A stretch of DNA of 64,000 nucleotides from Sphingobium sp. (GCA_017745115.1 JAGIAA010000002.1:62001-126000); one strand, 5' to 3'. Shown: positions 34,132 to 43,466, numbered from the stretch's first letter. Notes: generated from the letters alone by a model not told the origin. Program-made: numbers and translations.

Positions 34132-36063
34132 ATGACCTATTGCTGGTTGTCGCCGCTTGCGGTGGTGGCGTTTGCCTTGGCGCCTATGGCTGCCACGGCG
34201 CAGGGCGTCGACGACAATGCGGTCGCGAGCGCGAGCGATGCCTTCGGCCTTTCCGTCGGCAATGAAAAGATCGGCATCTATAGTGCGAGCGACGTGCGCG
34301 GATTCAATCCCGTGGATGCCGGCAATACGCGCATCGAGGGCCTTTATTTTGCGCCGATCGACGGTCTGCCGACCCGTCTGCTTCGCGGCAGCGCGGTGCG
34401 CGTGGGGATCGCCGCGCAGGGCTATTCCTTTCCCGCGCCAACCGGCATCGTCGATTATCAATTGAACATCAGCGGCACGCGCAACCAGGCCTTGCTCAGC
34501 TTCGAGCGCGGACAGTTCGGATCGCTGGTCGCCAATGGTGAAGGTCAGATTCGGGTCAGCGACACGACGGGCGCCTATGCCGGCGGCAGCTTCCGCGCAC
34601 AGAACCGGCACGAAGGCGGCGACTACCTTTCCTACAATTTTGCGGGCGGGCTTGTCTGGCGGCCTTATTCGGGCGCCTCTGTCACAGGCTTCGCCGGCAG
34701 CACCCGCACCTATGACGACGAGACACCGCCCTCCATCTTCCCGGGCGGGGATTATCTGCCTCCCGAAATCGAGCGCCGCGCGGCCATAGGCCAGAGCTGG
34801 TCGGATCGCGACAATAGGAGCACGGTATTCGGCGGAGTCGCCAAGCTGCCGTTCGGCCCATGGCAGGTGGAAGCCGGGCTCTTCAACACGCGCCGCGACA
34901 CCGCGCTCAACTTCACCGACTTGTTCCTCGCCATGCGGCCCGACGGGACGACGCCGAACCGCGTGCTCATCGTCGACGCCGACAATCGAGATCGCATGCT
35001 GTCGGGCGAAGTGCGGCTGACGCGAACGTTCGGCAACGCAGCGCTGGCCCACAGACTCATCCTGAGCGCGCGCGGCCGCAAGGGCGACCGGCGCTTCGGC
35101 GGGGCGCAACGCATCCCATTCGGTGAAAGCAGTCTACTGTTCGCCGACGAGCGTACGCAGCCGCAATTCCTGTTCGGGCCTGACGATCGCGACAAAGTCG
35201 ATCAGGCGACGGTCGGCATCGGTTATTCCCTCACCAGCCCGCGGCACTTTTCGCTCGATGTCGCGCTCTCCGCCAGCCGCTATCACAAGACGATCGAGTT
35301 CGCCGCCTCGCCCACGCCGGTCACGACGCACGCCCGGCCGATTACGGGCAGCGTGACAGGCACCTACAATATCGCGCGCAATATCGCCCTCTATGGCGGC
35401 TTCGTGCGGGGCTTCGAGGAAGTGGCCGTTGCGCCGGCCAATGCGGTCAACAGGGGCGCGGCGCCGCCGGCGATCCAGACCGAACAAGGCGATATCGGCT
35501 TGCGCTTTTCGCTGACGCCGCAGCTGAGCCTGGTCGTGGGCCTGTTCTCGATCACCAAGCCTTATTTCAATATCGATAGCGCATCGGTCTATCGGGAGTT
35601 GGGAAATTCATCGAGCAGGGGCGTCGAACTCTCTCTCGCCGGCACGGTCCAGCCCGGCCTCACCTTCGTTCTGGGCCATGTCTCGCTGGACGCCAAGATC
35701 AGCGGCGAACTGGTCGACAACGGCACGATTGGGCCTCGGCCTATCGCCAGCATCCGCCGGCGCAGCGCACTCAATGTCGACTGGCGTCTCAATGGTGGTT
35801 CCAGCCCGCTGTCGTTCGATCTTGCCGTGGAGAGCCTGTCGTCGCGCGTCGGCAATGCGAGCAATAGACTATCCGCCCCGCCGCGCGATTCCATCGACCT
35901 CGGGCTGCGCTACCGCTTCAACATCTCGAAGGCGCGCTCGCTGCTGCGCCTCCAGGTCACCAATGTCCTGGATGATTACGGATGGCTGGTCTTCCCCAAC
36001 GGCGCCTTCATGTATTCCCAAGGCAGACGTGTCCTTGCTGAGTTGCGCCTGGACTTTCCTTGA
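34132..36063 (+). CDS. TonB-dependent receptor, short form
   Basis: A 643-residue outer-membrane protein with a signal peptide (cleavage near ATAQ). A short plug lies at about 30-115: FGLSVGNEKIGIYSASDVRGFNPVDAG, then LYFAPIDGLPTRLLRGSAVRVG. A barrel ends in LLRLQVTNVLDDYGW and VLAELRLDFP. The plug lacks the usual LRGPQGTLFG consensus and resembles divergent receptors of siderophores or unknown ligands. ATG 34132 is preferred to GTG 34111. The gene stands alone and converges on the chaperone-usher operon. Its substrate cannot be inferred from the neighbours. Confidence 0.82.
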   Translation: MTYCWLSPLAVVAFALAPMAATAQGVDDNAVASASDAFGLSVGNEKIGIYSASDVRGFNPVDAGNTRIEGLYFAPIDGLPTRLLRGSAVRVGIAAQGYSFPAPTGIVDYQLNISGTRNQALLSFERGQFGSLVANGEGQIRVSDTTGAYAGGSFRAQNRHEGGDYLSYNFAGGLVWRPYSGASVTGFAGSTRTYDDETPPSIFPGGDYLPPEIERRAAIGQSWSDRDNRSTVFGGVAKLPFGPWQVEAGLFNTRRDTALNFTDLFLAMRPDGTTPNRVLIVDADNRDRMLSGEVRLTRTFGNAALAHRLILSARGRKGDRRFGGAQRIPFGESSLLFADERTQPQFLFGPDDRDKVDQATVGIGYSLTSPRHFSLDVALSASRYHKTIEFAASPTPVTTHARPITGSVTGTYNIARNIALYGGFVRGFEEVAVAPANAVNRGAAPPAIQTEQGDIGLRFSLTPQLSLVVGLFSITKPYFNIDSASVYRELGNSSSRGVELSLAGTVQPGLTFVLGHVSLDAKISGELVDNGTIGPRPIASIRRRSALNVDWRLNGGSSPLSFDLAVESLSSRVGNASNRLSAPPRDSIDLGLRYRFNISKARSLLRLQVTNVLDDYGWLVFPNGAFMYSQGRRVLAELRLDFP

Positions 36064-36096
36064 TTCCCGGACGGCATCGGCTGCCGGCCATACGCG

Positions 36097-37080
36097 CTAA
36101 TTGTAAACCACCGTGACCACGAAATTACCGGAATAGGCGCCGGCAGGCGCATCGTGGCTGAGCGAAAACGATCCGCCCACGCGAAAGCTGTAGCTGCCTT
36201 CTGCGCCCACCGATCCACTCAGGACCGGCGAAGCGTCGGCGTTGCTGTTCAACGTGACCGAGAGTGATCCGGGACCGGTCAGGATGACAGGCGTTTCCGC
36301 GTTCATGTCGATGGAGAAGCTCTGCCCTCCTTCCCCGGTGACCATATACTGGGCGAGCGTGGCGGAGGTCCCGCTCAGGGCTCGCGCACCGGTGCCTGTC
36401 ACCTCGAGCGCGGCGTCGACCGCGCTGAATGTGACTGTCGCGGTGCCGCTGGTCGGCGCAGCGATACTGCCGAACGAAAGGTCGGAAACCTTGCTGAGGC
36501 TGATGGACCTCAGCACATTGGCGTGGGCACTGCCGTTCATCGAACCCGCAGGCAGGCTGACGACAAACCCCGATGTTGCCGGTCCCGAATTGCCGGTCGG
36601 CGCTATCCCGAGGTCCGCTCCTATGTAGAAGTCCCGCACGGCATCGCGCGGAATGCCCGACACCGTGAAACTCAACGTGCCGGTGCCCGTCGGCGTGCCA
36701 AGCGTGGGCGGATTGACGCCCGCCGCAATCGTGAAATTGGTGAGCGCCAACGCGCGGCCGCTCGGGCTGCCGAAGCCGGTAATGGTCACTGTGTCCGATG
36801 CGGAGGCGCACATGTCGGAGCCGGTGCACGTGACCGTCACATGTCCGCGCGTCGCGCCGCTGCTGGTCCGCGCGCCCACGCCGCTCAATCGGGTGACGGC
36901 TCCGCTGTCGGCGGCGATACGGAAGATCGTATCGCCGCTCATGGCCGAGGCGACCGTGCCGATATCCGGCGCCGCGGCGTCGACCGAGACGATGGAGATT
37001 GTTTGCGCTCCGACAGGCGCGGCCGTCAGCACAAGGGCGACAGCGAACCCGTTGCGGGCATTCAAGCGGATGCCGCTCAT
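36097..37080 (-). CDS. DUF4402-type pilus tip or adhesin subunit
   Basis: A 327-residue protein with a signal peptide (cleavage near VGAQ). It has two related beta-rich halves; the second (about 195-327) is a DUF4402 domain, with ISLSKVSDLSFGSIAAPTSG and QSFSIDMNAETPVIL. It ends in FVVTVVYN, the same terminal strand pattern as the two other subunits of the operon. Cys residues (VTCTGSDMC) could form a disulfide. The ATG overlaps the usher stop (ATGA). As the last and largest subunit it could be the tip adhesin. Confidence 0.8.
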   Translation of the reverse strand: MSGIRLNARNGFAVALVLTAAPVGAQTISIVSVDAAAPDIGTVASAMSGDTIFRIAADSGAVTRLSGVGARTSSGATRGHVTVTCTGSDMCASASDTVTITGFGSPSGRALALTNFTIAAGVNPPTLGTPTGTGTLSFTVSGIPRDAVRDFYIGADLGIAPTGNSGPATSGFVVSLPAGSMNGSAHANVLRSISLSKVSDLSFGSIAAPTSGTATVTFSAVDAALEVTGTGARALSGTSATLAQYMVTGEGGQSFSIDMNAETPVILTGPGSLSVTLNSNADASPVLSGSVGAEGSYSFRVGGSFSLSHDAPAGAYSGNFVVTVVYN

Positions 37081-39773
37081 GGCGATCCCGCTTCGATCAC
37101 GACTTCCGCTGAAATATCCTGGGTACTGTCGGCGGCGACAGTAAGCAGGACCGGTGCCTTGAGCTGCATGTTCAACCTTTTGGCTTGCTCAGGCTCGAGC
37201 TCGAGCCGGTAAATGCCTGGCATGACCTGGGAAAAGACAGCCGAGCCGTCGAATTCGGTGATCGCCATGATCGGCGGCTTGCCGTCCTGCACGAGACGTA
37301 TCCTCAGAGCGGAAAGACCGGTCTCGTCATTCATCCGCTTGAGGAAGAGACGGGCGTAGACCTCGCCGGCGGGCACGAGCGGATACGGTATGTCCACCAC
37401 TTGTCCGGCGCGGGGCGCGAACTCCACCGAGGCCGGCGGCGCAGCCACGTAGAGGCTGTCGACATTCTTGATGTCCAGCCGCAGCCGCGTGGCGGGCGTC
37501 ACGCCGAGACCCGTCACCAGGACGCGCCCGTCTCGATCGGTGATCAGATCCTTTGGGCCGCCTTCGACAATGACGTTGGGCGCGGGTTCGTCACCGCGTC
37601 CGAGACGGCCATCGCCATCCGCGTCGATGAAAGCGCGAATGGCAGCGCTGGACCCCGCCGCGACGCCTGGCGGCGTTGCGACGTAGCGGCGGCGGCCCGG
37701 ATCGAACAGGGCACCGAATGCGACGCGCAACCCCACGCGCCAATCGCCGCTATGTGTCGCATAGCCGCCCGTCAGCGTGATTTCGGCAATGGGCAGCCGC
37801 AGGACCGCGCCCGCTTGGAACGCATTGTCGCTGCCCTCGCCGAAGGTACGCCCATAGCCAAGACGCATGGCGAGCCGGTCGCCGAAGTTGCGGTCGATCG
37901 TCGTGCTGACCGCTCGCAGCCTGGTGCCGGGCAGCAGATCGTAGTCCGCCGTCGCCCGCAATTGCCAGCGATAGTCGACGAGTCGGGACAGAGCGAGATT
38001 GCCGGTCAATCGCTGCACCGGCGGGGCGTCGGGACGGGTCTCGCGCTGGTAGTCGAGGCCGGTCGAGACGAAGGTGCGCGCGATACTGGTCGAAGCGCGC
38101 GCCGTGCCGGTCCAGGCAACGCCGCCGTCGGAAAAGCCGTCGCGAAGTACGCGGAGCGAAAGCGGGACCGTCTGTTTTCCGAAAAAGGGGAGTGACATGT
38201 CAGCCGTGATCATGGTCTTCCGGACCGGCGGCCGACCGAGATCGCCGCTGATGATGGTCTCGTCGATGAAACCGCCACGATATTCCGCATGCCGCAGGAA
38301 GGCCGAAATACCGAACACCTGCCGCGCCAGACCGGCGGCGATGGCAAGTCCGCCATTCTGGTCCGCCGCCCCATCAAGCTGAAGTGCAAAGCCAGCGACC
38401 GAGCCCCGCAAGCCCACAGTCGCCATATCGCGCCGGTCTTTCGCGGTGCTCGAATAGATCGCTGCGCCGCCGACGAGCGTGATCGTGTCGGTCAAACCAT
38501 GGCCAAGGCTCGCCACGACGCGCAGCGCGCCCGGATCGCCAATACCGCTATCCTGGCCCGGCAAGGTTCGCGGTTCGATCACGGCGCGCTCCTGCTGGAT
38601 CACACCCATGTCGACCGTGGTTGCGCCTTTGGGCAGCAGCCCGCTGCCGGCATTGACCACACGAACGGTTTCGGCCCGCTCGCCATGCGCGCCATAGGTC
38701 ACGATCCGAATGATGTTGATGCCGCGGACCAAGGGCACGTCCAGAAATTCGTAGCGCCCGTCGACCGGCGTGCGCTGGCCGCTTCGCAATATGTCATTGA
38801 CGTAAAGCTCGACGTCATAGCCGATCGGCAGTTCGCCGCGCAGGTCGATCGTGTTGAGCAGGCTGGCCCGATCGAGCGGCGCGGTACTGAACGAGAATCC
38901 CCGTCCGCCTGCACTGCGCGGCCCGATCGGAAGTGCCGGCGTGAAGATGTCGCCTGCGCTGATGCGGGTCGCACCGAGCGGCAATGAGCCCAGGGCCGAT
39001 CGGCGTTCGTAGAGAACCCGTGCGGTGGCAGGCTTCCCCGTGTCGTCAGACCCGACATAGGCCTGGATATTCCCGTAGAGCAGATCGCCAGCAGCGCGCA
39101 GGTCGTAACGGCGCAGCGCATTGCCCTGGCGTCGCGTGTCGGAACCTGTTTCCAGCACGACATCGAATGTGGGCGGGCTGAACAGGCGATAAGGCGTTTC
39201 GATGCGAAGCGGCCGTTCGACGTCCTGCGTTCCGCGGTCCAGGCCCTGGAGGCGCCCGAGCCGTTCGCGCCGTGCCTGGATCGGCAGCTTCTCCAGCGCC
39301 TGCAGGTCGATCGTCAGCCCTTCGCCGTCCACGGCAAAACGCAGTGGCAGAATAGCTTCGAGCGCCTTGGCGCGGATGAAGATATCGGTCGGCCCAAAGC
39401 CGACATCGCCCGGCGCAAGCGGGATGGCCTTGCCCTCGACGCGGACGAGCGACAGCTTGAAATCGATGGTGACCGCGCGTCGGTCCTCCCCGAGCGTGCC
39501 GGTGATCCGCCGCTCGCTTGGCAGAACCGTCAGGTCGAGGTCGAGCAGGCGCGCCAGCTCGCCGACGGGCAGGAGCGGATCGGCCGGGTCGCCATAAGCG
39601 AGCAGGCTGTCGGAAAGCGTCAGCCGATCCAGCGTAAGCGCGAAGAGGAGCAAATCTTCCTCGTGCAATTGCGCCGGCGTCGGACGATCGGATGCGGCCG
39701 TCACCGGCCGCGTGCTCAAGATCGGATCAGGCGTCGATTGGAGCAGGGCGAGGGCAGCCATGACAGCGCTCAT
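37077..39773 (-). CDS. Outer-membrane usher of an alternative chaperone-usher pilus
   Basis: An 898-residue usher-like barrel protein. An N-terminal region (to about 190) is followed by the barrel start ETPYRLFSPPTFDVVLETG. A plug-like or TcfC-type segment lies near 335-370 (GYDVELYVNDILRSGQ, FLDVPLVRGINIIRIVTYG), and C-terminal carboxypeptidase-like beta domains (about 680-890) carry the EF-hand-like DADGDGRLGRGDE. It exports pilus subunits delivered by the chaperone. It follows the chaperone gene by 6 bp and overlaps the tip subunit. The sequence is far from the FimD/PapC type, so this is a divergent clade. Confidence 0.82.
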   Translation of the reverse strand: MSAVMAALALLQSTPDPILSTRPVTAASDRPTPAQLHEEDLLLFALTLDRLTLSDSLLAYGDPADPLLPVGELARLLDLDLTVLPSERRITGTLGEDRRAVTIDFKLSLVRVEGKAIPLAPGDVGFGPTDIFIRAKALEAILPLRFAVDGEGLTIDLQALEKLPIQARRERLGRLQGLDRGTQDVERPLRIETPYRLFSPPTFDVVLETGSDTRRQGNALRRYDLRAAGDLLYGNIQAYVGSDDTGKPATARVLYERRSALGSLPLGATRISAGDIFTPALPIGPRSAGGRGFSFSTAPLDRASLLNTIDLRGELPIGYDVELYVNDILRSGQRTPVDGRYEFLDVPLVRGINIIRIVTYGAHGERAETVRVVNAGSGLLPKGATTVDMGVIQQERAVIEPRTLPGQDSGIGDPGALRVVASLGHGLTDTITLVGGAAIYSSTAKDRRDMATVGLRGSVAGFALQLDGAADQNGGLAIAAGLARQVFGISAFLRHAEYRGGFIDETIISGDLGRPPVRKTMITADMSLPFFGKQTVPLSLRVLRDGFSDGGVAWTGTARASTSIARTFVSTGLDYQRETRPDAPPVQRLTGNLALSRLVDYRWQLRATADYDLLPGTRLRAVSTTIDRNFGDRLAMRLGYGRTFGEGSDNAFQAGAVLRLPIAEITLTGGYATHSGDWRVGLRVAFGALFDPGRRRYVATPPGVAAGSSAAIRAFIDADGDGRLGRGDEPAPNVIVEGGPKDLITDRDGRVLVTGLGVTPATRLRLDIKNVDSLYVAAPPASVEFAPRAGQVVDIPYPLVPAGEVYARLFLKRMNDETGLSALRIRLVQDGKPPIMAITEFDGSAVFSQVMPGIYRLELEPEQAKRLNMQLKAPVLLTVAADSTQDISAEVVIEAGSP

Positions 39774-39779
39774 GTCTGT

Positions 39780-40706
39780 TCAGTGCGCGGCCGACGAAGC
39801 CCTCGCGACAATGCGCCCGGGCGTCAGGTCATCATCGACAAAGGTGACGTCGAGCGTCTCGCCGGGCGCCGGGGGGCGCCGGAGCGGAATTCGGATCGTG
39901 CGGCTGTCGACCTCTGGATAGACCCCTACCCCTCGTGCAAGGCCCAGTACTTCCCTCGCGCCGGAGCTGGACCGGATCTCGACATTGCCGAACAGCGAGT
40001 TGCCGCCCAGCCGGCCGAGATCGAAGACAAGGATCTTCACGCGGCTCGGCGGTGCGACGCCGTCCAGCGACAGTGTTTCGTCGTCGAGCCGGACATTGCG
40101 AATGTCAGCGCGCACGTCGGGTGTGCCCGTGCGGATGATGACCGGTATCGAGAGCCCGAAAACGGCGTTGAGGCGGAAGCTATATTCACCGGACCGGAGG
40201 CCGGCGGCATCCTCCGCCGTAAGGCCTGCCTCGCGAGGCGGCACGGTGGCTACCGTCAGATGAGAGCGATATTCGGGTGCGTCCGCATTGTCGGGGAATG
40301 TAACCCGCAAGCGCACAGTCTGGCCTTTGCCGGGTGCCAAGATGATCCGCCGGGGCGTTGCGACGACAAGTCCCCGCGCTGAGCGCAGCCGTTCGGCGAA
40401 GGGTTTTGCCTCCGGCGTCGCGAGCGCATCCGCCAGAGTCTTGATCTCGCCGGTCGGCAACATCACGCGCTCGACAAGCGACACATCGACTGTTGCGGGC
40501 CGGTTGCCCTGATTGAAGACGTAAACACTGGCAGAGCGCGTGGCGCGATTGAAGCTCAACCGCTTCGGCGTGATGTTGAGGTTGACGCGCGCATTCGGCG
40601 TTGGCGTTTGCGACGGGCTGCTTTGCGCGCTGAGCCCCGCAGACAGGCCTGTGGCGAGAAGCGCCGCAAGAATGCCCGCCCGTGTCGATTTTGCGTCCCC
40701 CAGCAT
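39780..40706 (-). CDS. Fimbrial periplasmic chaperone
   Basis: A 308-residue protein with a signal peptide followed by two Ig-like domains. VNLNITPKRLSFNRATRSASVYVFNQGNRPATVDVSL is the G1/A1 strand region of PapD-type chaperones, and RRIILAPGKGQTVRLRVT is the donor strand segment. It should shield subunits by donor-strand complementation until they reach the usher. ATG 40706 is chosen because AAGGAAAG is too close to the alternative ATG at 40712. Confidence 0.85.
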   Translation of the reverse strand: MLGDAKSTRAGILAALLATGLSAGLSAQSSPSQTPTPNARVNLNITPKRLSFNRATRSASVYVFNQGNRPATVDVSLVERVMLPTGEIKTLADALATPEAKPFAERLRSARGLVVATPRRIILAPGKGQTVRLRVTFPDNADAPEYRSHLTVATVPPREAGLTAEDAAGLRSGEYSFRLNAVFGLSIPVIIRTGTPDVRADIRNVRLDDETLSLDGVAPPSRVKILVFDLGRLGGNSLFGNVEIRSSSGAREVLGLARGVGVYPEVDSRTIRIPLRRPPAPGETLDVTFVDDDLTPGRIVARASSAAH

Positions 40707-40755
40707 GTACATCTTTCCTTCTTGCGGGCGGCGCAGCTGCGAGGCTGGGCGGCCC

Positions 40756-41253
40756 TCAGTTATATTGCGCGATCACCACAGCGACGGTGCGGCCGCCGCC
40801 TCCGGACTCGGCCGGGGCATTGCCGACGCTCACGCTCACAGCATCGCCATCGATCGTGGTGCCGGTGAGCGAACCGCCCAGCGGAGCTAGGCCGACGACG
40901 GATGCGCCATCGCCCGTCCCGAGGTCCGTGCCGTCGCCGGATGGCGCCGACGCCCCAGGCGCATTGTTGCCGGCGGCGGCAGCCGCCTCCGTGCCGCCGG
41001 CAGATCCGCCACCGCCGATCGCGCTCGTGCTCCCCGAGGGAGCCGAGAACACCACGCCCACGGGCGCGATGGCCGTGGTCAGCAACGCCGCCTGTAACGG
41101 CGTGCTGTTTACGACGGTCATCGCGACCGGCCGGACGATGGTCACCGAGGCAGTACTTTCCCACCGATCGGATGCCCGCGACGGGGCATGGGCAATGCTC
41201 AGCACTGACCCTATGATCAAAGCAGCGCCGAGCTTCGCTGAGGCAGTCGCCAT
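40756..41253 (-). CDS. DUF4402-like minor pilus subunit
   Basis: A 165-residue protein with a signal peptide (ALIIGSVLSIAHAPSRA). The mature part is Gly/Ala/Ser rich in the middle (about 85-125) and ends in TVAVVIAQYN, matching the V-x-V-x-Y-N ending of the two flanking subunits. ATG 41253 is chosen; the longer frame begins at TTG and overlaps the upstream pilin gene. A subunit or linker role is inferred from the operon and the shared terminus. Confidence 0.72.
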   Translation of the reverse strand: MATASAKLGAALIIGSVLSIAHAPSRASDRWESTASVTIVRPVAMTVVNSTPLQAALLTTAIAPVGVVFSAPSGSTSAIGGGGSAGGTEAAAAAGNNAPGASAPSGDGTDLGTGDGASVVGLAPLGGSLTGTTIDGDAVSVSVGNAPAESGGGGRTVAVVIAQYN

Positions 41254-41308
41254 CACTGATTCCGAAACCGAGGCCGGCGCCACCAACGGCGGCGCCGGCC
41301 TCTCGCAA

Positions 41309-41833
41309 TCAATTATAGGCGACAGTGACTTCAAAATCGCCGGAATAGGCTCCGGCGGCATCGTTGGCGTCCGTGTTGTCAACCGTCAGCGTTCCGCCAA
41401 TGCCAAAGGTCGCAGTGCCGCCGGTCAGAGTTCCCGTCGTGGCACTTCGCGTAAGTGTGGCGGCCAGCGAGCCGGTGCCCCCGTCGGTCAAGTTGATCGA
41501 CGACGATGTCAACGTGATCGAGAAGGTCGCGCCGTCCTGGCCGGTCACTGAGTAAGCGGCGCGTCCGGTCGTGCCGCCGGTGACGAGCGATGCATTGCCG
41601 CCGCCGCCGAGCGAACGAGAGCCGGTGGTCTCGTTGATCACGATGGTGTTCGAACCGGTCGTTCCCTTGGCCACGAGGCCGAATTGCAAGGCAGCGGTTT
41701 CGCTGAGGGCGATCGGCTGCGCCAGGGTGACGGAAGCGGTCGTGGTTTCGGCATCAGAGGCCTGCGCGAAGGCCGGGCCCGAAATCGCGAGGACGGAGAG
41801 AAAAGCCAGACGCGTGACAGTGTTACGAACCAT
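41309..41833 (-). CDS. DUF4402 major pilin
   Basis: A 174-residue protein with a signal peptide (cleavage near AFAQ) and a DUF4402 domain: SVTLAQPIALSETAALQFGLVAKG, TGSRSLGGGGNASLVTG and a C-terminal GAYSGDFEVTVAYN. DUF4402 proteins are subunits of alternative chaperone-usher fibres. It is the first gene of the operon and is preceded by a 280-nt leader below the c-di-GMP riboswitch. It is probably the most abundant subunit. It has AAGGGGG before the ATG. Confidence 0.85.
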   Translation of the reverse strand: MVRNTVTRLAFLSVLAISGPAFAQASDAETTTASVTLAQPIALSETAALQFGLVAKGTTGSNTIVINETTGSRSLGGGGNASLVTGGTTGRAAYSVTGQDGATFSITLTSSSINLTDGGTGSLAATLTRSATTGTLTGGTATFGIGGTLTVDNTDANDAAGAYSGDFEVTVAYN

Positions 41834-42113
41834 GATGAAAACCCCCTTCGATACGGTTGATCAGGTCAGCCGCGTTTCTCCCGGCACGATCGCCAGACCG
41901 GCGGAGCCGGTTGGGGACGTTCCGAAAGGAGAGCGGACGACCACACACCGCTGCGGACGTGCGAGCGGTGCGGTCGAACATTGGCAATGCACAGGAAGGG
42001 CGACGTGAAACGCGTTCGCGGGCCCTTGAATCAATCCGAAGGGAGCCGGGCTGCGCCCGAGCATGATATTGATGGACTTGAGGTCGCCAGGCGCCGTCGC
42101 GTGCATCTCGGAT

Positions 42114-42192
42114 CCTTCGGTAACCCCGCTATCCTGCATCGCAGGACCGGAGGCTTTGCGTCCCGCCGTTGCCGACGGTTTGCCTTTATCGA
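42114..42192 (-). promoter_or_regulatory. Cyclic di-GMP-I (GEMM) riboswitch
   Basis: The minus-strand RNA contains all conserved blocks of the class I c-di-GMP aptamer: P1 arms UCGAUAA / UUACCGA, GGCAAACC, a P2 hairpin closed by a GCAA tetraloop, GGGACGCAAAGCCUCCGG, a 6-bp P3 hairpin (UCCUGC/GCAGGA), and AGCGGGGUUACCGA. These correspond block by block to the Vibrio cholerae Vc2 aptamer. It lies about 280 nt upstream of the DUF4402 pilin gene on the same strand and should control the chaperone-usher operon 41833-36097. The rest of the 465-bp gap (41834-42298) holds no supported gene. Whether ligand turns expression on or off cannot be told. Confidence 0.93.
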
Positions 42193-42298
42193 GATCGGAA
42201 TGACCTCTCGGAAATGGCTAACAAAGGTCGTTAACGGAGTCAACGGATCTGGTTAACGAACTGGAAATGGAGCGCTTCGCGCGCCCTCCCACATCGGT

Positions 42299-43345
42299 CT
42301 ATGTGTTGGCCGCCGCTGCCGAACCCCGAATGATCAGTTCGTAATCGAGCGCTTTTCGCTCCGGCCTATTCTCACGCTGGATCAGCATGCGTGCCGCAGC
42401 CTGCGCCATTTCGACCGTGGGCTGGCGAACCGTCGTCAACAAGGGATGGAGGGCGCGGGCCACGGGTGAATCATCAAAGCCGACCACCGAAAGCTCCCCG
42501 GGCAATGCGAGGCCGTTCTGATAGGCGGCGATCATCACTCCGGCAGCCATTTCATCGTTCGCGGCGAAGATGGCCGTGGGCCGTATCGGGTGCGAAAGCA
42601 GCTCGAGTCCCGCGTCGACGCCGGACGCGGTCGTGAACGCGCCCTCCACGACATAGCCTGGCCGCACCGTGCCGCCTCGCTCGCCGATCGCATGCAAGAA
42701 GCCTTCGAGACGGTGCGTGGCGGCGGCATGAGAACGCGGCGCTGCCACGAAACCGATGTCGCGATGTCCCTGGTCCCAAAGATAGGCGGTCATCTCGATC
42801 GCGGCGCGCCGGTCATCCATCACGATGCTGGGCGCACGATCCGAGTGCCCGACATCCGGCGCGATGCGGACATAAGGGACGCCGATATCCTCAAGTGCCT
42901 GCATCACCTCTTCGCTGTCGCTCAGCGGGGGAGAAAGAATGACGCCGTCCAGGCGGGGCGCGCCAACGGCATCGCGCAGGCGATTCGCCAGATCCGCCTC
43001 GTTCACATTGATCTGCTCGATCATGAGATGATGGCCCGCCTCACGGCAGGCATGCATCGCGCCCAATTGCAGCTGACTGACATAATTGGGACTGGGATTG
43101 TCGTAGATCAGGCCGATCAGATAGGAGCGTGCGCCGGCAAGGGCGCGTGCCGAAATGTTCGGGCGATATTTGAGTTCCTCTGCCGCTTGCTCGACAGCCA
43201 TGCGGACTTTCGCGCGGACACCGGGCTCCTTGTTGAGGACGCGAGACACCGTCTTGAACGACACGCCCGCCTTCGCGGCCACGTGGCGGATGGTGACGCG
43301 GCCAGGCTGCAGGTCGGGTTCCGGCTGATCTTCCCGATTGTCCAT
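42299..43345 (-). CDS. LacI family transcriptional regulator (first paralogue)
   Basis: A 348-residue LacI-type repressor. The N-terminal HTH is TIRHVAAKAGVSFKTVSRVL, followed by the hinge YRPNISARALAG and a periplasmic-binding-like sugar domain. ATG 43345 is preferred to GTG 43348. It is divergent from the permease-kinase operon, with two palindromic operators in the gap. The recognition helix is identical to that of the LacI protein at 53972, implying overlapping operators. Confidence 0.92.
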   Translation of the reverse strand: MDNREDQPEPDLQPGRVTIRHVAAKAGVSFKTVSRVLNKEPGVRAKVRMAVEQAAEELKYRPNISARALAGARSYLIGLIYDNPSPNYVSQLQLGAMHACREAGHHLMIEQINVNEADLANRLRDAVGAPRLDGVILSPPLSDSEEVMQALEDIGVPYVRIAPDVGHSDRAPSIVMDDRRAAIEMTAYLWDQGHRDIGFVAAPRSHAAATHRLEGFLHAIGERGGTVRPGYVVEGAFTTASGVDAGLELLSHPIRPTAIFAANDEMAAGVMIAAYQNGLALPGELSVVGFDDSPVARALHPLLTTVRQPTVEMAQAAARMLIQRENRPERKALDYELIIRGSAAAANT

Positions 43346-43376
43346 CACAGCCTTCCTGTTTGGTTGCCCGCCCGCA

Positions 43377-43388
43377 GACAGCGCTGTC
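43377..43388. promoter_or_regulatory. LacI-type operator GACAGCGCTGTC
   Basis: A perfect 12-bp palindrome 32 bp upstream of the LacI start and 150 bp from the divergent permease. It is of the same type as the sites at 43467, 49924, 49945, 49981 and 53855. Confidence 0.75.
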
Positions 43389-43466
43389 GGTTTGGGTGGG
43401 TCAGGTAGCCCTTGTCAATTCCCACTTTCCCGAGGTTCCGGATCACTGTCCCGAATTATGCATCTA

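Noticed and set aside
41861..42139. 92-codon frame on the minus strand in the pilus leader
   Set aside because: It starts inside the P3 region of the c-di-GMP aptamer and its product has no signal peptide or known motif; the aptamer explains the conserved bases better.
42590..43408. 272-codon open frame on the plus strand
   Set aside because: It is antisense to the LacI gene at 42299 and runs into the LacI operator; no motif is visible.
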